DNA from: Plasmodiophora brassicae
Lineage: Eukaryota; Endomyxa; Phytomyxea; Plasmodiophorida; Plasmodiophoridae
NCBI GenBank assembly: GCA_039704465.1
Contig: JASFAU010000005.1
Coordinates: forward strand, 1,302,001 to 1,366,000
Length of the DNA: 64,000 bases
Reading direction: 5' to 3'
The position numbers and the translations under genes were made by a program. Every line of letters starts with the position of its first letter. The first letter of the stretch is position 1. The notes under the pieces are model-generated. The model was not told where the DNA came from. It searched no databases and saw nothing but the letters and a program-made list of their open reading frames with translations. Shown piece by piece: positions 29,678-40,200 of the stretch.

Positions 29678-30192
29678 TTAACGACGTCCAGCGAGCCACG
29701 GTTTGACGACGTTGGCGTGGAAGGCGACGGCGCCGAGGAACGACCCGAAGATGAGGAGCAGGGCGGTCAGTTTGCCCTGTTTCGAGGCGGCATCCTCGAG
29801 CATCTCCCGCAGCGCCGACGCCTTCTCGTTATGCGGGTCGAGCTGCAGGACGCGGGCGACGTATTCGGCGGATTCGGACAGCAACCCCAGCTTGTACTTG
29901 CAAACCGCCTGCGCGTAACACGAATCGACGATCTCCAGGCCCTCCTCGATCATGTCTAGGGCAGGGCCGGGTTTAGAACGTCACCAGGCAGGGAAGCGAA
30001 CTATTCCGTACCGTCGAGGATGTCCTGCGCCTCGAGGTGGTGCAGCCGGTCATCGGATCGGAGCAGGGCCTTGGCCAGGTCGAGCTGGACGGCGTGGTCG
30101 GGGAACTCCCGGTCGCGTTCGTCGTTCCAGGCCTGGCGCAGGACGATGATCTGCCCGGAGCAGTCGACATCGTCCTTGTCCTGCACCGTCAT
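29678..30192 (-). CDS. FIS1: mitochondrial fission protein Fis1
   Basis: Fis1 is a tail-anchored outer-membrane protein of mitochondria and peroxisomes that takes part in fission by docking partners of the dynamin machinery. Exon 1 (from the ATG at 30192) gives the first TPR-like helices with LDLAKALLRSDDRLHHL. A 56-nt intron (29956-30011) joins exon 2, which carries CYAQAVCKYKLGLLSESAEYV and LQLDPHNEKASALREML, the canonical second TPR. The C-terminus is one membrane helix (LTALLLIFGSFLGAVAF) and a short basic end (RR), as expected for a tail anchor. Length (about 152 residues) matches the family. Confidence 0.88.
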
Positions 30193-30462
30193 GTTGTGTC
30201 GACGACGACGGATGCCAGCTGATCGGCCAGTGTGATCGCAGGCGTCACTCGCGACAACACCGTCGCTTAAATTGGCGACGCCACGGCACTGGATTCTTCG
30301 CGGCGCATTTTTCAAAAAACTCGTTGCTGCAACTGACCACAGCACACCGAACAGAGACCAATCACCAATGCCAATGGCACCACTGTTTGGCGATTCGGAC
30401 GCTATGGGCGGTAGTCTTCACTTATACAGAGATGGTAAAACAGGACGAAGAACATGAACTCG

Positions 30463-31341
30463 CTACGTGTCGACGTTGATACCGGCGTTGCGAGCATCCC
30501 TGATCGCCTTGGCGAGTTCAACCCTGCGTTGTACGTCGAAGAACTTCTTCGACGTATCGTCCATGTTGGTCGTGTCGATGGTGAACAAGTTCAACCGGTT
30601 CTGGTCCCTGGCGTTCTCATTGTGGACGCGCATTTCCCGAACGACCTCCCTTAGCAGCAACGTATGGTCGTCGTTGGCGACACGATCGTCACGTGGTGGT
30701 GGGCTGTCAGGCCAGGCGGCACCGTCCTGCGGATGGTTATGCACTGGCGCGCTAGCACTGGGCGAACCGTGGGACAGCAACAACGACGTCGTGAGGAGGT
30801 TCCTCGGCGAGCCCGGCAGCTGGTCATGTTCGGAGGCGGCGCCGGGCGCCTGTGCAGGCAACGGCCCAGGTGCGCCGCCGGCGAGTGGAATGCGCTGGCA
30901 ATCAGCGTTCCCGCTCGCAACGTGATCGATTCGCGCATCCGGGTTGCGCATGTACTCCCAGATATGACAGTACGAGAACGCGTCCTTCTCGTAGAACTTG
31001 TACTTCTCGATGGCCATCCGCATCAACTGTTCATAGGTCCATCCGGGGTGCTCACGCTGGGCGGCGGCGAAGTGCTTCGTGAAGTTCGCAAGCGACAACT
31101 GGATTTTTCGCCAGCGACCGGCCACGGTGGCCGGCGTCCGCAGCGTCAGCGGCTGCGTCGCCTTGAACTCCTCGAACGCACGCGCCCAGAACTGATCCTT
31201 TCCCCTATACTCTCCACCGCGTCTGGTGCGGACGACGGCACGCGCCACATCGAGCTCTTCGCGAACCTTCCATTCCGGCCCGCGACCCATTGCGCTGTCT
31301 TCGAAAATTACCACGTGAACTTTTTGGGAACGGATCGTCAT
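30463..31341 (-). CDS. trihelix/Myb-like (NAM-associated type) DNA-binding protein
   Basis: The start at 31341 or a later Met at 31290 precedes a helical domain: EELDVARAVVRTRRGGEYRG, FWARAFEEFKATQP, then VAGRWRKIQLSLANF and AFSYCHIWEYMRNPD. The W...F/W spacing and the closing C-x-W segment are typical of the Myb/SANT-like domains found in plant NAM-associated and Harbinger-accessory proteins. A Pro/Ser-rich linker follows, then a C-terminal helix with repeated Arg/Glu (FFDVQRRVELAKAIRD). It may be a transcription factor or a domesticated transposon accessory protein. No adjacent transposase was seen. Confidence 0.6.
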   Translation of the reverse strand: MTIRSQKVHVVIFEDSAMGRGPEWKVREELDVARAVVRTRRGGEYRGKDQFWARAFEEFKATQPLTLRTPATVAGRWRKIQLSLANFTKHFAAAQREHPGWTYEQLMRMAIEKYKFYEKDAFSYCHIWEYMRNPDARIDHVASGNADCQRIPLAGGAPGPLPAQAPGAASEHDQLPGSPRNLLTTSLLLSHGSPSASAPVHNHPQDGAAWPDSPPPRDDRVANDDHTLLLREVVREMRVHNENARDQNRLNLFTIDTTNMDDTSKKFFDVQRRVELAKAIRDARNAGINVDT

Positions 31342-31377
31342 AATACCCCATGCAGCAGTGTAGGTTCCCGTCCGCAA

Positions 31378-31995
31378 TGCGTTTGGCTGATTGCTCTGTT
31401 CCCTGACGACAACCGGCGGTAACCTTCGCTGCTGACTGACCTCCGTGCATCACTGTCCTCGGATGCACTCGGTGTGACAGACAATCCATGCCCCGCACTT
31501 CGTCGGCCAGTCGCCAGTCGGTCGGTCACGTGCGAACTGCCGCATGCAGTCGCGGTGTTTTCGACCGTGTCGTGTCCGGCTGATCGGGCTGCGGGTCACA
31601 TCCTGCGATAGTCGCCGTTGCCCTGTCGTAGCGCACGCCGGAATGGCACCCGGGTTCGCCGATCCTTTCAGACCATCGTGGAAGCACTGCTGGGCGGCGG
31701 CCATCCACGACGACGCGCCGTTGGATCGCGTTCACTCCGAGCCACCCGGCAACCTTGCGTGGTCATGTGCCCCGCCTGCCCACTGCGCCCGGCTGTAGAC
31801 GTTGACAGCGACAAGGTCACGATCGGCAGAGACGACGCCGGTCGACATCTGGGCAACGGGCTCGCGTGTCTTCCAGGTCATTCGTTTTGTTCCCTATTTT
31901 TGGGTCACCACTTATCATTGGTCAGCCCTACCCGCGGCGATACGTGCCTCGCGCTGTCCTGCTGTCCCGATCGCCCATTGCGGTGCGGGTTGGCA
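31378..31995. other. divergent intergenic region, no gene seen
   Basis: Frames here are Arg/Pro rich in all readings. The frame of the downstream glycosyltransferase is open back to 31618 but lacks protein-like features before the ATG at 31996. Confidence 0.4.
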
Positions 31996-33181
31996 ATGCG
32001 TCAACGTCGCCGGCGATGTCGCCCGTCGCTTCTGCCGATTACTGCCTTGTCGTTATCGACGATCGCGCTGGGCACGTTGCTTCTGTGGGGGGTTGAGCGC
32101 CCGGCCACGAACAGGGTGTCGCCGGTCGCGATCCGGTCGTCTGATGTGATGGACGCGCCGCCGGTCTGCCTCTACCAGGGCCTGACAGGATCGATGAACC
32201 CTGATGCCATCCTGACGCTCGTGATCACGCCGAAATCGCTCTCCTCGCATCGGAACGCGGTCAGCGAGGCGAAAGTCCGCTTCGCGTTTCGAATGATGGC
32301 TTCGCTGCCCGACGTGAACGTCGTCGTCCTGTCCAGAAACTGCCAGGTTTTACTGCTTGCTCGTGAGATGGGCCTGCCCTCGTTTCAGTTCACAACGGGC
32401 AGCGACGTCGAGGACCTGACGTACCGCCATGTCCTGCACGTCGTTGATCGTGTCATACCGTCGACGAGCCCGGCGGTCGGGTTCTCGAACAGCGATATCA
32501 TATTCGACCGGTCGCTGGGCGACACGGTCAGGGCCGCGCTGGCACATGCGACCTCCAGTGGATGGCGGAGCTGGTTCCTGCAAGGCACCAGAACGAACTT
32601 CGACCTACCACCTGAAAACCTCGACTCGCTTATGTCGTCCTGGAATGCGGAGCATCCGCCTGCCCTCAAAGACATCGTTGCCGCCAGCGGCAGAACGTTC
32701 CATATCGACGCGCAGGACTACTTCATCTTCAACAGGGGCATCGAACTCAACTGGCATTGTATGCCGCCGTTCCTGCTGGGCGGGGTGTACTTTGGTAACC
32801 GGACGGGCGTGCCGCGCGCGCGCACCGATCCGCCTGCTGATACGTCTTTGCATAGACAATTGGTTCGTCGGGCTTGTCAACACGAAGCCCGGTATGGAAG
32901 TGATCGATGGGAGCCAGACGATCCTGGCGGCCCATATTGCGCATGGGGCGCATCGGAAGGAATCGCATGCGACGTCGGCGTCCGAGATCAATCTGTTGCT
33001 CGGTGAAAAGCACTTCTGGGCCCATGGGTTCATTCCGGACGCGCGATGGTCGGCAATCAAAGGCGATGGCATCGCATTCACGTCCAAACACGACAGCGAC
33101 TTCAGGTCGACGCATTACGACCAGTATTGGGCGTGTGTGGCCGATCGAGGCGTTCGCGACGAAATCGACCAAGCCGCGTGA
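31996..33181 (+). CDS. type II membrane glycosyltransferase-like protein
   Basis: The ATG at 31996 gives a basic N-terminus (MRQRRRRCRPS) followed by one hydrophobic segment, ALSLSTIALGTLLLWGV, a Golgi-type signal anchor. The lumenal part contains GFSNSDIIFDRSLG, where the NSD could serve as the metal/nucleotide-binding acidic motif, then YFIFNRGI, PPFLLGGVYFDNWFVGLVN and IDGSQTILAAHIAHG. The run of FxxxG, D/N-N-W and later ID..., A-H motifs is characteristic of a group of poorly named GT-A-like transferases. A 61-nt intron (32795-32855) restores VYF-DNWF exactly. The donor sugar is unknown. It is convergent with the GT61 gene. Confidence 0.7.
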
Positions 33182-33311
33182 TCCAACTGATTGACACGGT
33201 ACCTATGGAGTCCTTCATGGCGAAGATGTGTTTAGCTTCGACGTTGTGGACGTGCTCTGTACCTCCGAGCGGGCGCTGTGTAGGTAGAGATGCGTGTCCA
33301 CTGGTAAACTA

Positions 33312-35405
33312 TTACAGTTCATGGATTAATGGGTTGCCGTCTTCGCCGAGTACGAAGGCGATCTGGTCGGCAACGACCCGCATTTGGTCATAGGTGACGG
33401 CGGGAAAGTCGCCGTGCATGGTGCCACCCGGGATGTGACCAGAGCCAGGTAACGTCGGTTCATCATGCGCGCCAGGTGCTCGTAGCATCGGTTGACATGG
33501 CGGTCCGGCGTGATTTCCAGCAAGGCGGCCCCAGCGCCAGTGAACACGAAGTTGGATAGCCCTGCACCGTGAATGCCGACGACGACCTTCGCCTTCGCAT
33601 AGGCCGTCATCTGCTCAACGAGCGTACCAGTCCCGTCATGCACGCTGATCCTGGGCCCGAACCGTTTGCGTAAGAAACGCTGCACGTCCACCATTAGCAG
33701 GCAGAACAGGTCGCCCCCGGCCCGCGACGTACCTGAAGCTCTGCATCGTTCGGAAACGTGCGCGTTCGACGGCTGACGTAGACAATGTCGCCGGCAGCGT
33801 TCGTGGCGGGACGCACGTGGGTAGGCGGGGCGAAATCCTGAACGGCGTGAATGGCAAGTCTTGGTGGCAGGAACGCGCTCCAGATATCGCCGCCGAAGCG
33901 ATCGTCGTCGTCGGGGACCCTGTCCCAGTCGATGACATAGAGACCTTGTCGGAAGTTCATCGTCGTGTGGCTGGCGTCGTCGGGACATCGCAAGATGATC
34001 TCGGGGCGCAGCTCGGAATCATCTCGACTGCTTCGTCTATGACGCTCGACAGGCCTTGTCGCGGTAGCAGGAGCCGGACGTCGCGGTACTCAGGACGGGA
34101 TAGGACGTAGCGATGCAACAGCAACAGCTTGGGCAGGACCTCGATCACGGCGTGATAGTGGTTGCCGACGAAGAAATCGAGAACCGACGCCAATGGTGCG
34201 TCGACGATCTGGACCGTGTCAGTCGCCAGATGCGACAGACGGTGTTGATCGACGCTGGTCGCCTGCCGGCCGCCTGACAACAACCCGTCAACGGTATGGC
34301 TACAGGCCGTTTACCGGATCGTACCAGTGTGCACAGTGCATTCGGTCGTGATTGCTCCCGTCCCGGAGATGAAGCCTTTCTTGATGAACACGAGGTGTAC
34401 GTTCTCGCCCAGCACCGTCACGACGATGTCGTTATTGCGTTTGGCGTCATTGCCCCAGCGACGCGAAATTCGCCACCGACCCGATGGACAGTACGTCGGA
34501 TGTGACGGCGTGCCTGCCGTCGCCATCGTCAACGCCTCATCTGCCAGCGACCGTGCCAGGCGATCCCCTGCGAAACAGAATGACCGGATCAATGCGGCCA
34601 TTCGTAGGCGATCCGGGGAACGTTCGAGGCGAAGCGCTTGGTCGGCATTCGTCCACGCCTCGTCGTATCCACCAGTGTTCAGCAACGTCAACGCCAGGTT
34701 CATATGCGCGTTCGACAACGCGGGCGGGTCGAGCCGCCCCCCAAACTGGATAATCATCCTCCGGAACACGCCGGCCGCCTCCCGTGCTTCATTATTGTAC
34801 CCGAGCACAGCCCCGTATGCGGTGAGAACGTCAAGGTCGTCGGGCAGCATTTCTGCAGCGACTGTGTCAGGGGCGGGGTCGCATCCTGGCAAACCTCAAC
34901 AGTGGACCTGCTGCGAGGCGGCACATCCTTGCCATTTCCTGGCGCCCCATGGGCAAACGCGCTCCCAGCTGCTGCCTATCGTTCAGTAGCGAGTTGACCG
35001 CCTTGCACAGCGACGAATGCATCGCGGGATCGTTCGGGAACCGACGGCACCCTGAAGAGCGCCGTTAACGGTGCGTGCGTTTGCACACAGCCGGATTCCA
35101 ACCGTTGCGGTACGTAACGACTGCAGATTCCGGGTCCCCTGAACGCGACAGCGCCGTGCCCAGGTTATAGTAAACGGCCCTAATATCGGGCGCCATCCGC
35201 TGTGCCGTTCGCAGCGATGATGCAGCTGCCGCAGTGTCGTTCGTTACAGACCCCGCACGCATCGAATCAAACAGGGGCCACCTCGTGCGAAATCGCCTGC
35301 GGCGAACGCCTGCTGGCTGGCGACCAGGACATCCTGCAGCGTCGTCGGCGATGGCGCCGCGGCGGCCCCGGCGATGCACAACGTGACGACGCACGCGACG
35401 AACAT
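33312..35405 (-). CDS. TPR-containing GT61-type glycosyltransferase, multi-exon
   Basis: The ATG at 35405 starts a signal peptide (MFVACVVTLCIAGAAAAPS). Early exons encode TPR-like repeats (AVYYNLGTALSRSGDPESAV; HMNLALTLLNTGGYDEAWTNA). Later exons have GT61/DUF563 features: NDIVVTVLGENVHLVF, DFFVGNHYHAVIEVLPKLLLLH and, near the end, VVVGIHGAGLSNFVF with LLEITPD. At least five introns of about 50-60 nt are required; one joins CTVHTG to GRQATSV. Near 33430-33445 the reading frame changes between RRYLAL and HIPGGTMHGDF without an obvious intron, so the last exon is uncertain. TPR fused to GT61 resembles OGT-like or EOGT-like arrangements, but the substrate is unknown. Confidence 0.68.
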
Positions 35406-35527
35406 TAGTGCGGACTCGTCGGCGCGTGGGCGAACGACGACGCGTCGCTATGCAATCGGACACGTACCCGAAATGGACACATTAACAGTCGGAGATGATC
35501 ATATACATAGGACGCGTTCAGCAGGTG

Positions 35528-36822
35528 CTACGCGCAGCATTGCTCGTAGAGCAGCATGTAGGCACGTGATGATAGGACGGACTGCAGAGTGCATTTCCGG
35601 ACCAGGTCGTCGCTGATGTCGTACCAGGCGTCGTGATCGGGCGGGATGCCACGACGAAAGACAGTGAAATGGCCACCGGCGCGACCGTGATGGCTGGCCA
35701 CCATAACGGCTTGTAGAGCGTAACGCCGGCCAGGGTAGTGGGACAGAGAGGTGCGGCACAGGTCCAGGTGCACTGGGAATTCGACAAACGATGCATTCAC
35801 TTCGATCTGCGAGACGCGCCGGTTGATGTGCAGGACCAGGGCGCTCGGGTACCTCGCGAAACGAGTTCGTTTGCGGGCGCGCAAGCCCGTCTTATTGCAC
35901 TGGTCGCATCGGACACCCTCCACCAACTCCGACGCCGTGAACGCTTCCAGACAGTCCATCAGCGAATGGGAATCGCCCCGCGGAACAGGTAGCGATAACG
36001 CCACCTCGCTGGAGAGCAGAACGTCGGACTGAGGAACCAAACCCAGATTGGTCAAGAACCCATGGCAGAACAGGACTAGGTAGTGCGATTACCTCGTGGG
36101 CGCATTCGTCAAACGACAACGACGACTGCAGCACGAACGAGAACCTGATAGGATAGCGGGTGAATGTTGCACAGAGGCGTACGGCGAACCACAACGGAGC
36201 CTACGGGTTCACAGCAGGACGAGGATGGTTGCCAATGTCAACCGCAACGACCATGCCCGCGGATGGATCTGCTTCGGCCCTGAACACGTCGTACATTTCC
36301 ATGAGGACAACGAAAAACTCGTGGGCGTCCTGTTACGAAACATGAAGGGTGAACACCACTCAGAGTCGGCCAAACCGGCAGCAGCAGGGTACCTGTTCCT
36401 GGAACCGAGCGAACCGCGGGCAATGCTGGCGGAACTCGTCGTAGACGGTGAGCGGATCAGCAAGCGGATCGTCTGAAACGCACCGAAGCGCGTGGTCAAA
36501 CAGGCGCGTGAACCGGGACCGATATCTGCGGCGGGATTCGCCCTGCAGAGCGTGACGAAGCTCGTTCGGGAACGTCGCCGAACCTGCCACGAGCATCATC
36601 TAGGCGGAGACTGAGACCAGGATAGAAAACGGTGACGACCCCTGTGATTACGACGGCGTTCATCCAGCAGGTGTTGCCGGTATTGGGCAGGCCGCGAATC
36701 CGGGGACGCCGGCGCCCCTTCCGTCTCCTGCCGTAGGTACCCGGTCGCCAGTTGGCGACGGCGATACAGGCCGCTATACCCAGAATTGACAGCACAGCTG
36801 CCGTCCTCTGACCGGGTACCAT
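35528..36822 (-). CDS. ubiquitin-specific protease, USP30/UBP27-like
   Basis: USP30 and plant UBP27 are outer-mitochondrial deubiquitinases with an N-terminal membrane helix. Here the ATG at 36822 is followed by AAVLSILGIAACIAVANW, basic residues, then the cysteine box GLPNTGNTCWMNAV with the catalytic Cys. A 52-nt intron (36600-36651) and another ending CGTAACAG place QDAHEFFVVLME, the QDAHEF box, in frame. The last exon has a CxxC (VRCDQCNK), the histidine box GGHFTVFRRG and WYDISDD, and ends in AYMLLYEQ. Several more short introns lie between 35900 and 36250, and their exact borders are approximate. Mitochondrial location is inferred from the N-terminal helix. Confidence 0.8.
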
Positions 36823-37224
36823 CGCAGCGGGCCGTCACCGCAGTGGGTGTCCGGCCCGGCGACCCGCGCGCCACAGTGGAAGCTGCACCTGGATGCAGTC
36901 CTGGCGGACTCGGAGCAGCGCATGCGCCGCCCGGGGCATCCGACCGGGGTCCTATGTACGTACATACGCAACGGCGATAACCACCGAGCCCACTGAACGG
37001 GAAGGTGCTCATGACGCAGCCATACTCCGACCTAGGCTAGGCGCGTGTGCAACGCAGCGACAGTGCACCCGTCCAAGACCCAGCCCATGTGCATACCGTA
37101 GCGTGCATCGCGCGTTGGTCGAATGGTGTTGCGCGACGGGGTTCCGGTTACGCGCGCCCTCGCACGGCCGGGTTCGACGGAAGCGACGCCGCCGGCAAAA
37201 CGCTGACGTCGACGTGGCGTGCTG
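36823..37224. other. divergent intergenic region, no gene seen
   Basis: This separates the start codons of the deubiquitinase (-) and UGGT (+). Overlapping open frames are GC-driven and none is protein-like. Confidence 0.4.
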
Positions 37225-40200
37225 ATGCCACTGTCGTTGTGCTGGGCGTCGGCCGCCCTTGTCGGCGTCATCGTGGCCGTCGCCGCCGCGTCCGACGTGG
37301 ACGTCGAGTTACGGTCCGAGTTCCCGCCCGGGTCGCTGACACACCAGGCGCTGTGCGTTGTCACACCCGACCGGAGGTTGTCGTACGTCTGAAGTTTTGA
37401 TCGGTAGGGAGTTCTATGGCGAGCTGTCGCTGTTCTGGGAAGCGGTCGCGATCGCTGCGGACGCCCATCAGGCGAACGGGACGGAACAGGACGAATTCGC
37501 GCGTATCATGTCATCCTGTCTCGAACATCACACCGCATCGGTCTGCTCGGTCCTGCAGATGACCTTGGTACGACTATGGGTTATCCGCTTGGTTCCCATT
37601 TGTAACTCGTTCGCAATCAGGCCTTGAATGCATATTCGCCACGTCTCGAAACCAATCGCCAACTCCTCAAGGTGCTTCCCGAGGAATGCGCGCCCCGGAA
37701 TCGGGATACTGAATCCGTCTCAGGAGACGTTACGCAGGAAGGGACCTGTAACAGCGTGCTCCAAGGCTGCTATTGTTTCGTATGGCGACGAGGCAGTGTC
37801 GTGCGGGTTCGATGAGAGCCTTGCTGTCTCGGTTTCGAATGCGTCCATCTTCAGTTTCGACCACTTGCACCCGCTGTCGTCGTCACCCGGTGGGGTACAC
37901 ATTCGTGCCTTTTATCTCGTCCGCTTACTCTGGTTTCATTACAGGTCGTCCTGTCATTGTTTACGCTGACCTAGGAAGACCAGGGTTCGCCGAAATCCAC
38001 AAACGGATTACGGAATCGAGGGTATTTGATGTCGGGCTTCCGCGTACATCTGTTGACCCGTTCCGCAGAGCCTCGCTTACGTTGTCCGCCTCGTCTCCCT
38101 GGATGATATTGAGGACGCCAGAGTGCCCTCATTCAATCTCAATGGATACGGCATTGAGCTGGCTTTCAAGAATATGGAGTACAATGTCCTGGACGACCGA
38201 AATGCGGATTCCGAGCAGAAGCAAGAGGCTGCTGTTAATGGTTTGCCTGGCAGTTGATGACGCTTTGCATACCCACCGCCTCACGTGCGTGCAGGCGTTT
38301 TCTTTGATACGTTATCCAAACGGTATCCAAAGAGCGCGTCCGCCCTGCAGAAGATGAAGGGTGAAGGCGATGACATCAAAGTTTGGGACATGGGTGAGGT
38401 GCAGAATATTACATGGAATTGAGAACCATTTATACCGGTTGCAGGAAAATTCGGACTGCAAGCGCTGCAACGGATCGCTTCAAGCAAAGACAGCTTGGGG
38501 ACGCTTGCATCGCTTGCCGGCGATTTCCCTAACCATGCTGCGTCCCTTAGGAAAGTCAGGGTGCCGAAAGAAGGTCAGTCGACGTAACCGGGTGGGTAAT
38601 CTGCGGTTTCATGCTGTCGGGCAGTGTCTGAGAGCGTTGACGCATTACACGCCAGCGGGATTCCCGCGGGGTTCAGTGCCCTGACACTCAATGGCATATC
38701 GTTGGATTCGAGCGACCTGGACATTTTCGATATACATGCCATTGCCGTCAAGGAAGCCGCCTATATTGCCTTGCTTGACAAGATGGGTCTAGACCATAGT
38801 CAGGTCGTGAATCTGCTTCAACCGCCAAGTAACCTGTGCTTGGGTTGTTCCTCATTGTCGAATCTTACTCAGTGGCCATTACAGGTAATGGCCGCTCGCC
38901 TTCCCCAGCTACTCTGTTTGCTAGGGTTGCCGATAACAACGGCGTCCGATTGGATACCCGGGACGATGTCATCGTATGGATGAACGATTTGGAAAAGGGA
39001 TCCAAACAATACCGGGACTGGCCGCGATCGTTCTTCTCGTTGCTTCAGATTGGATACCCAGGCCAAATCCGGGCGCTGGCTCGCAACGTTTACACCTGTG
39101 TTGTCATCGTTGACCCGACGACTACCGATGGGCTCGTTCTTGTTGATTGGCTCAAGGAGTTCGTCAAGATGAATGCGCCGCTCCGTGTTGGCATTGTGTT
39201 CAATATTGACCATGGGTACGCCACGTGATGAGCCCAAGTTCCTATCGTATGACAATGTTTATCAGAGGTAAAAACCGTGGTGCCAGTGAGGTCGCTGCGC
39301 GAGAGGTATTAGTTACGAGATTGTCACTGTTCGCATTGTCAATTGATGGGATCTGTCAGGCACTGGGACCCGACCTCCGCGAATCGCTTGGAATCAACGG
39401 TACTACTAACCAGCCGGAACGGTCTGCCAATAGCCAGACGCCTGGTGCTGTCATTGCAGCGGTATTCAAAGCGTTGTTTAAGCTGTCGAAGAAGAAGTAT
39501 TCTCAGTGGCTGGTCGATCCAGTGCGCTCTCTAAATTGGTGTTCAGGGCATTCGCTTTCCTTTCAAAATTGGCAACGCATGTGCAATCGCCCGCCCCTCC
39601 CACCTTGTCCACCATCCGCTCCTGTATGCCCTCCTCAGATCGAGCACTGTTGGATACCGCCGTTGACGAGTTCAACGACTACATTGTATCCTGCAAGCAA
39701 TACGTCAAGGGCCGCCGTCTCAACTCTGGTTCGCTCTTCTTTGTCAACGGCGTCGCGCATGTCTTCGACTCGCTCGTCGGCCGACAGGCATTCCAGCAGC
39801 GTCTTATTCGTATCATATATCTTTGGCAGCACGCAGGTATTGCTCGCTCGGCCTTCCACTTTCATAATTGCAACCTGACGCTCGCCGCAGTGAGTTTGGC
39901 CGTGCGCGATGGTCTGCTTAACGACGACACGGATCTTGAACGCTTCATGTTCGATGCCGACGATGTCGTACAAGTTCAGTCAGACGTCGTTGCTGTTCCC
40001 AAATCGTCACACAAGTACGTTGGCGACTACCATGTGGTCGCGGCTCCGTCAGGGTTGCGATACGTGTCTGAGGGGTTCACAACCGTATGGGTTAACGCCG
40101 ATCTCGACACTGACCTTGGCGCCCGTATCGCATTCAATGCTGTCCAGTTCGCAATTCGTAACGGCGACGTGCGTCTCGCCTTCGTCTTCCCAACGTCCGT

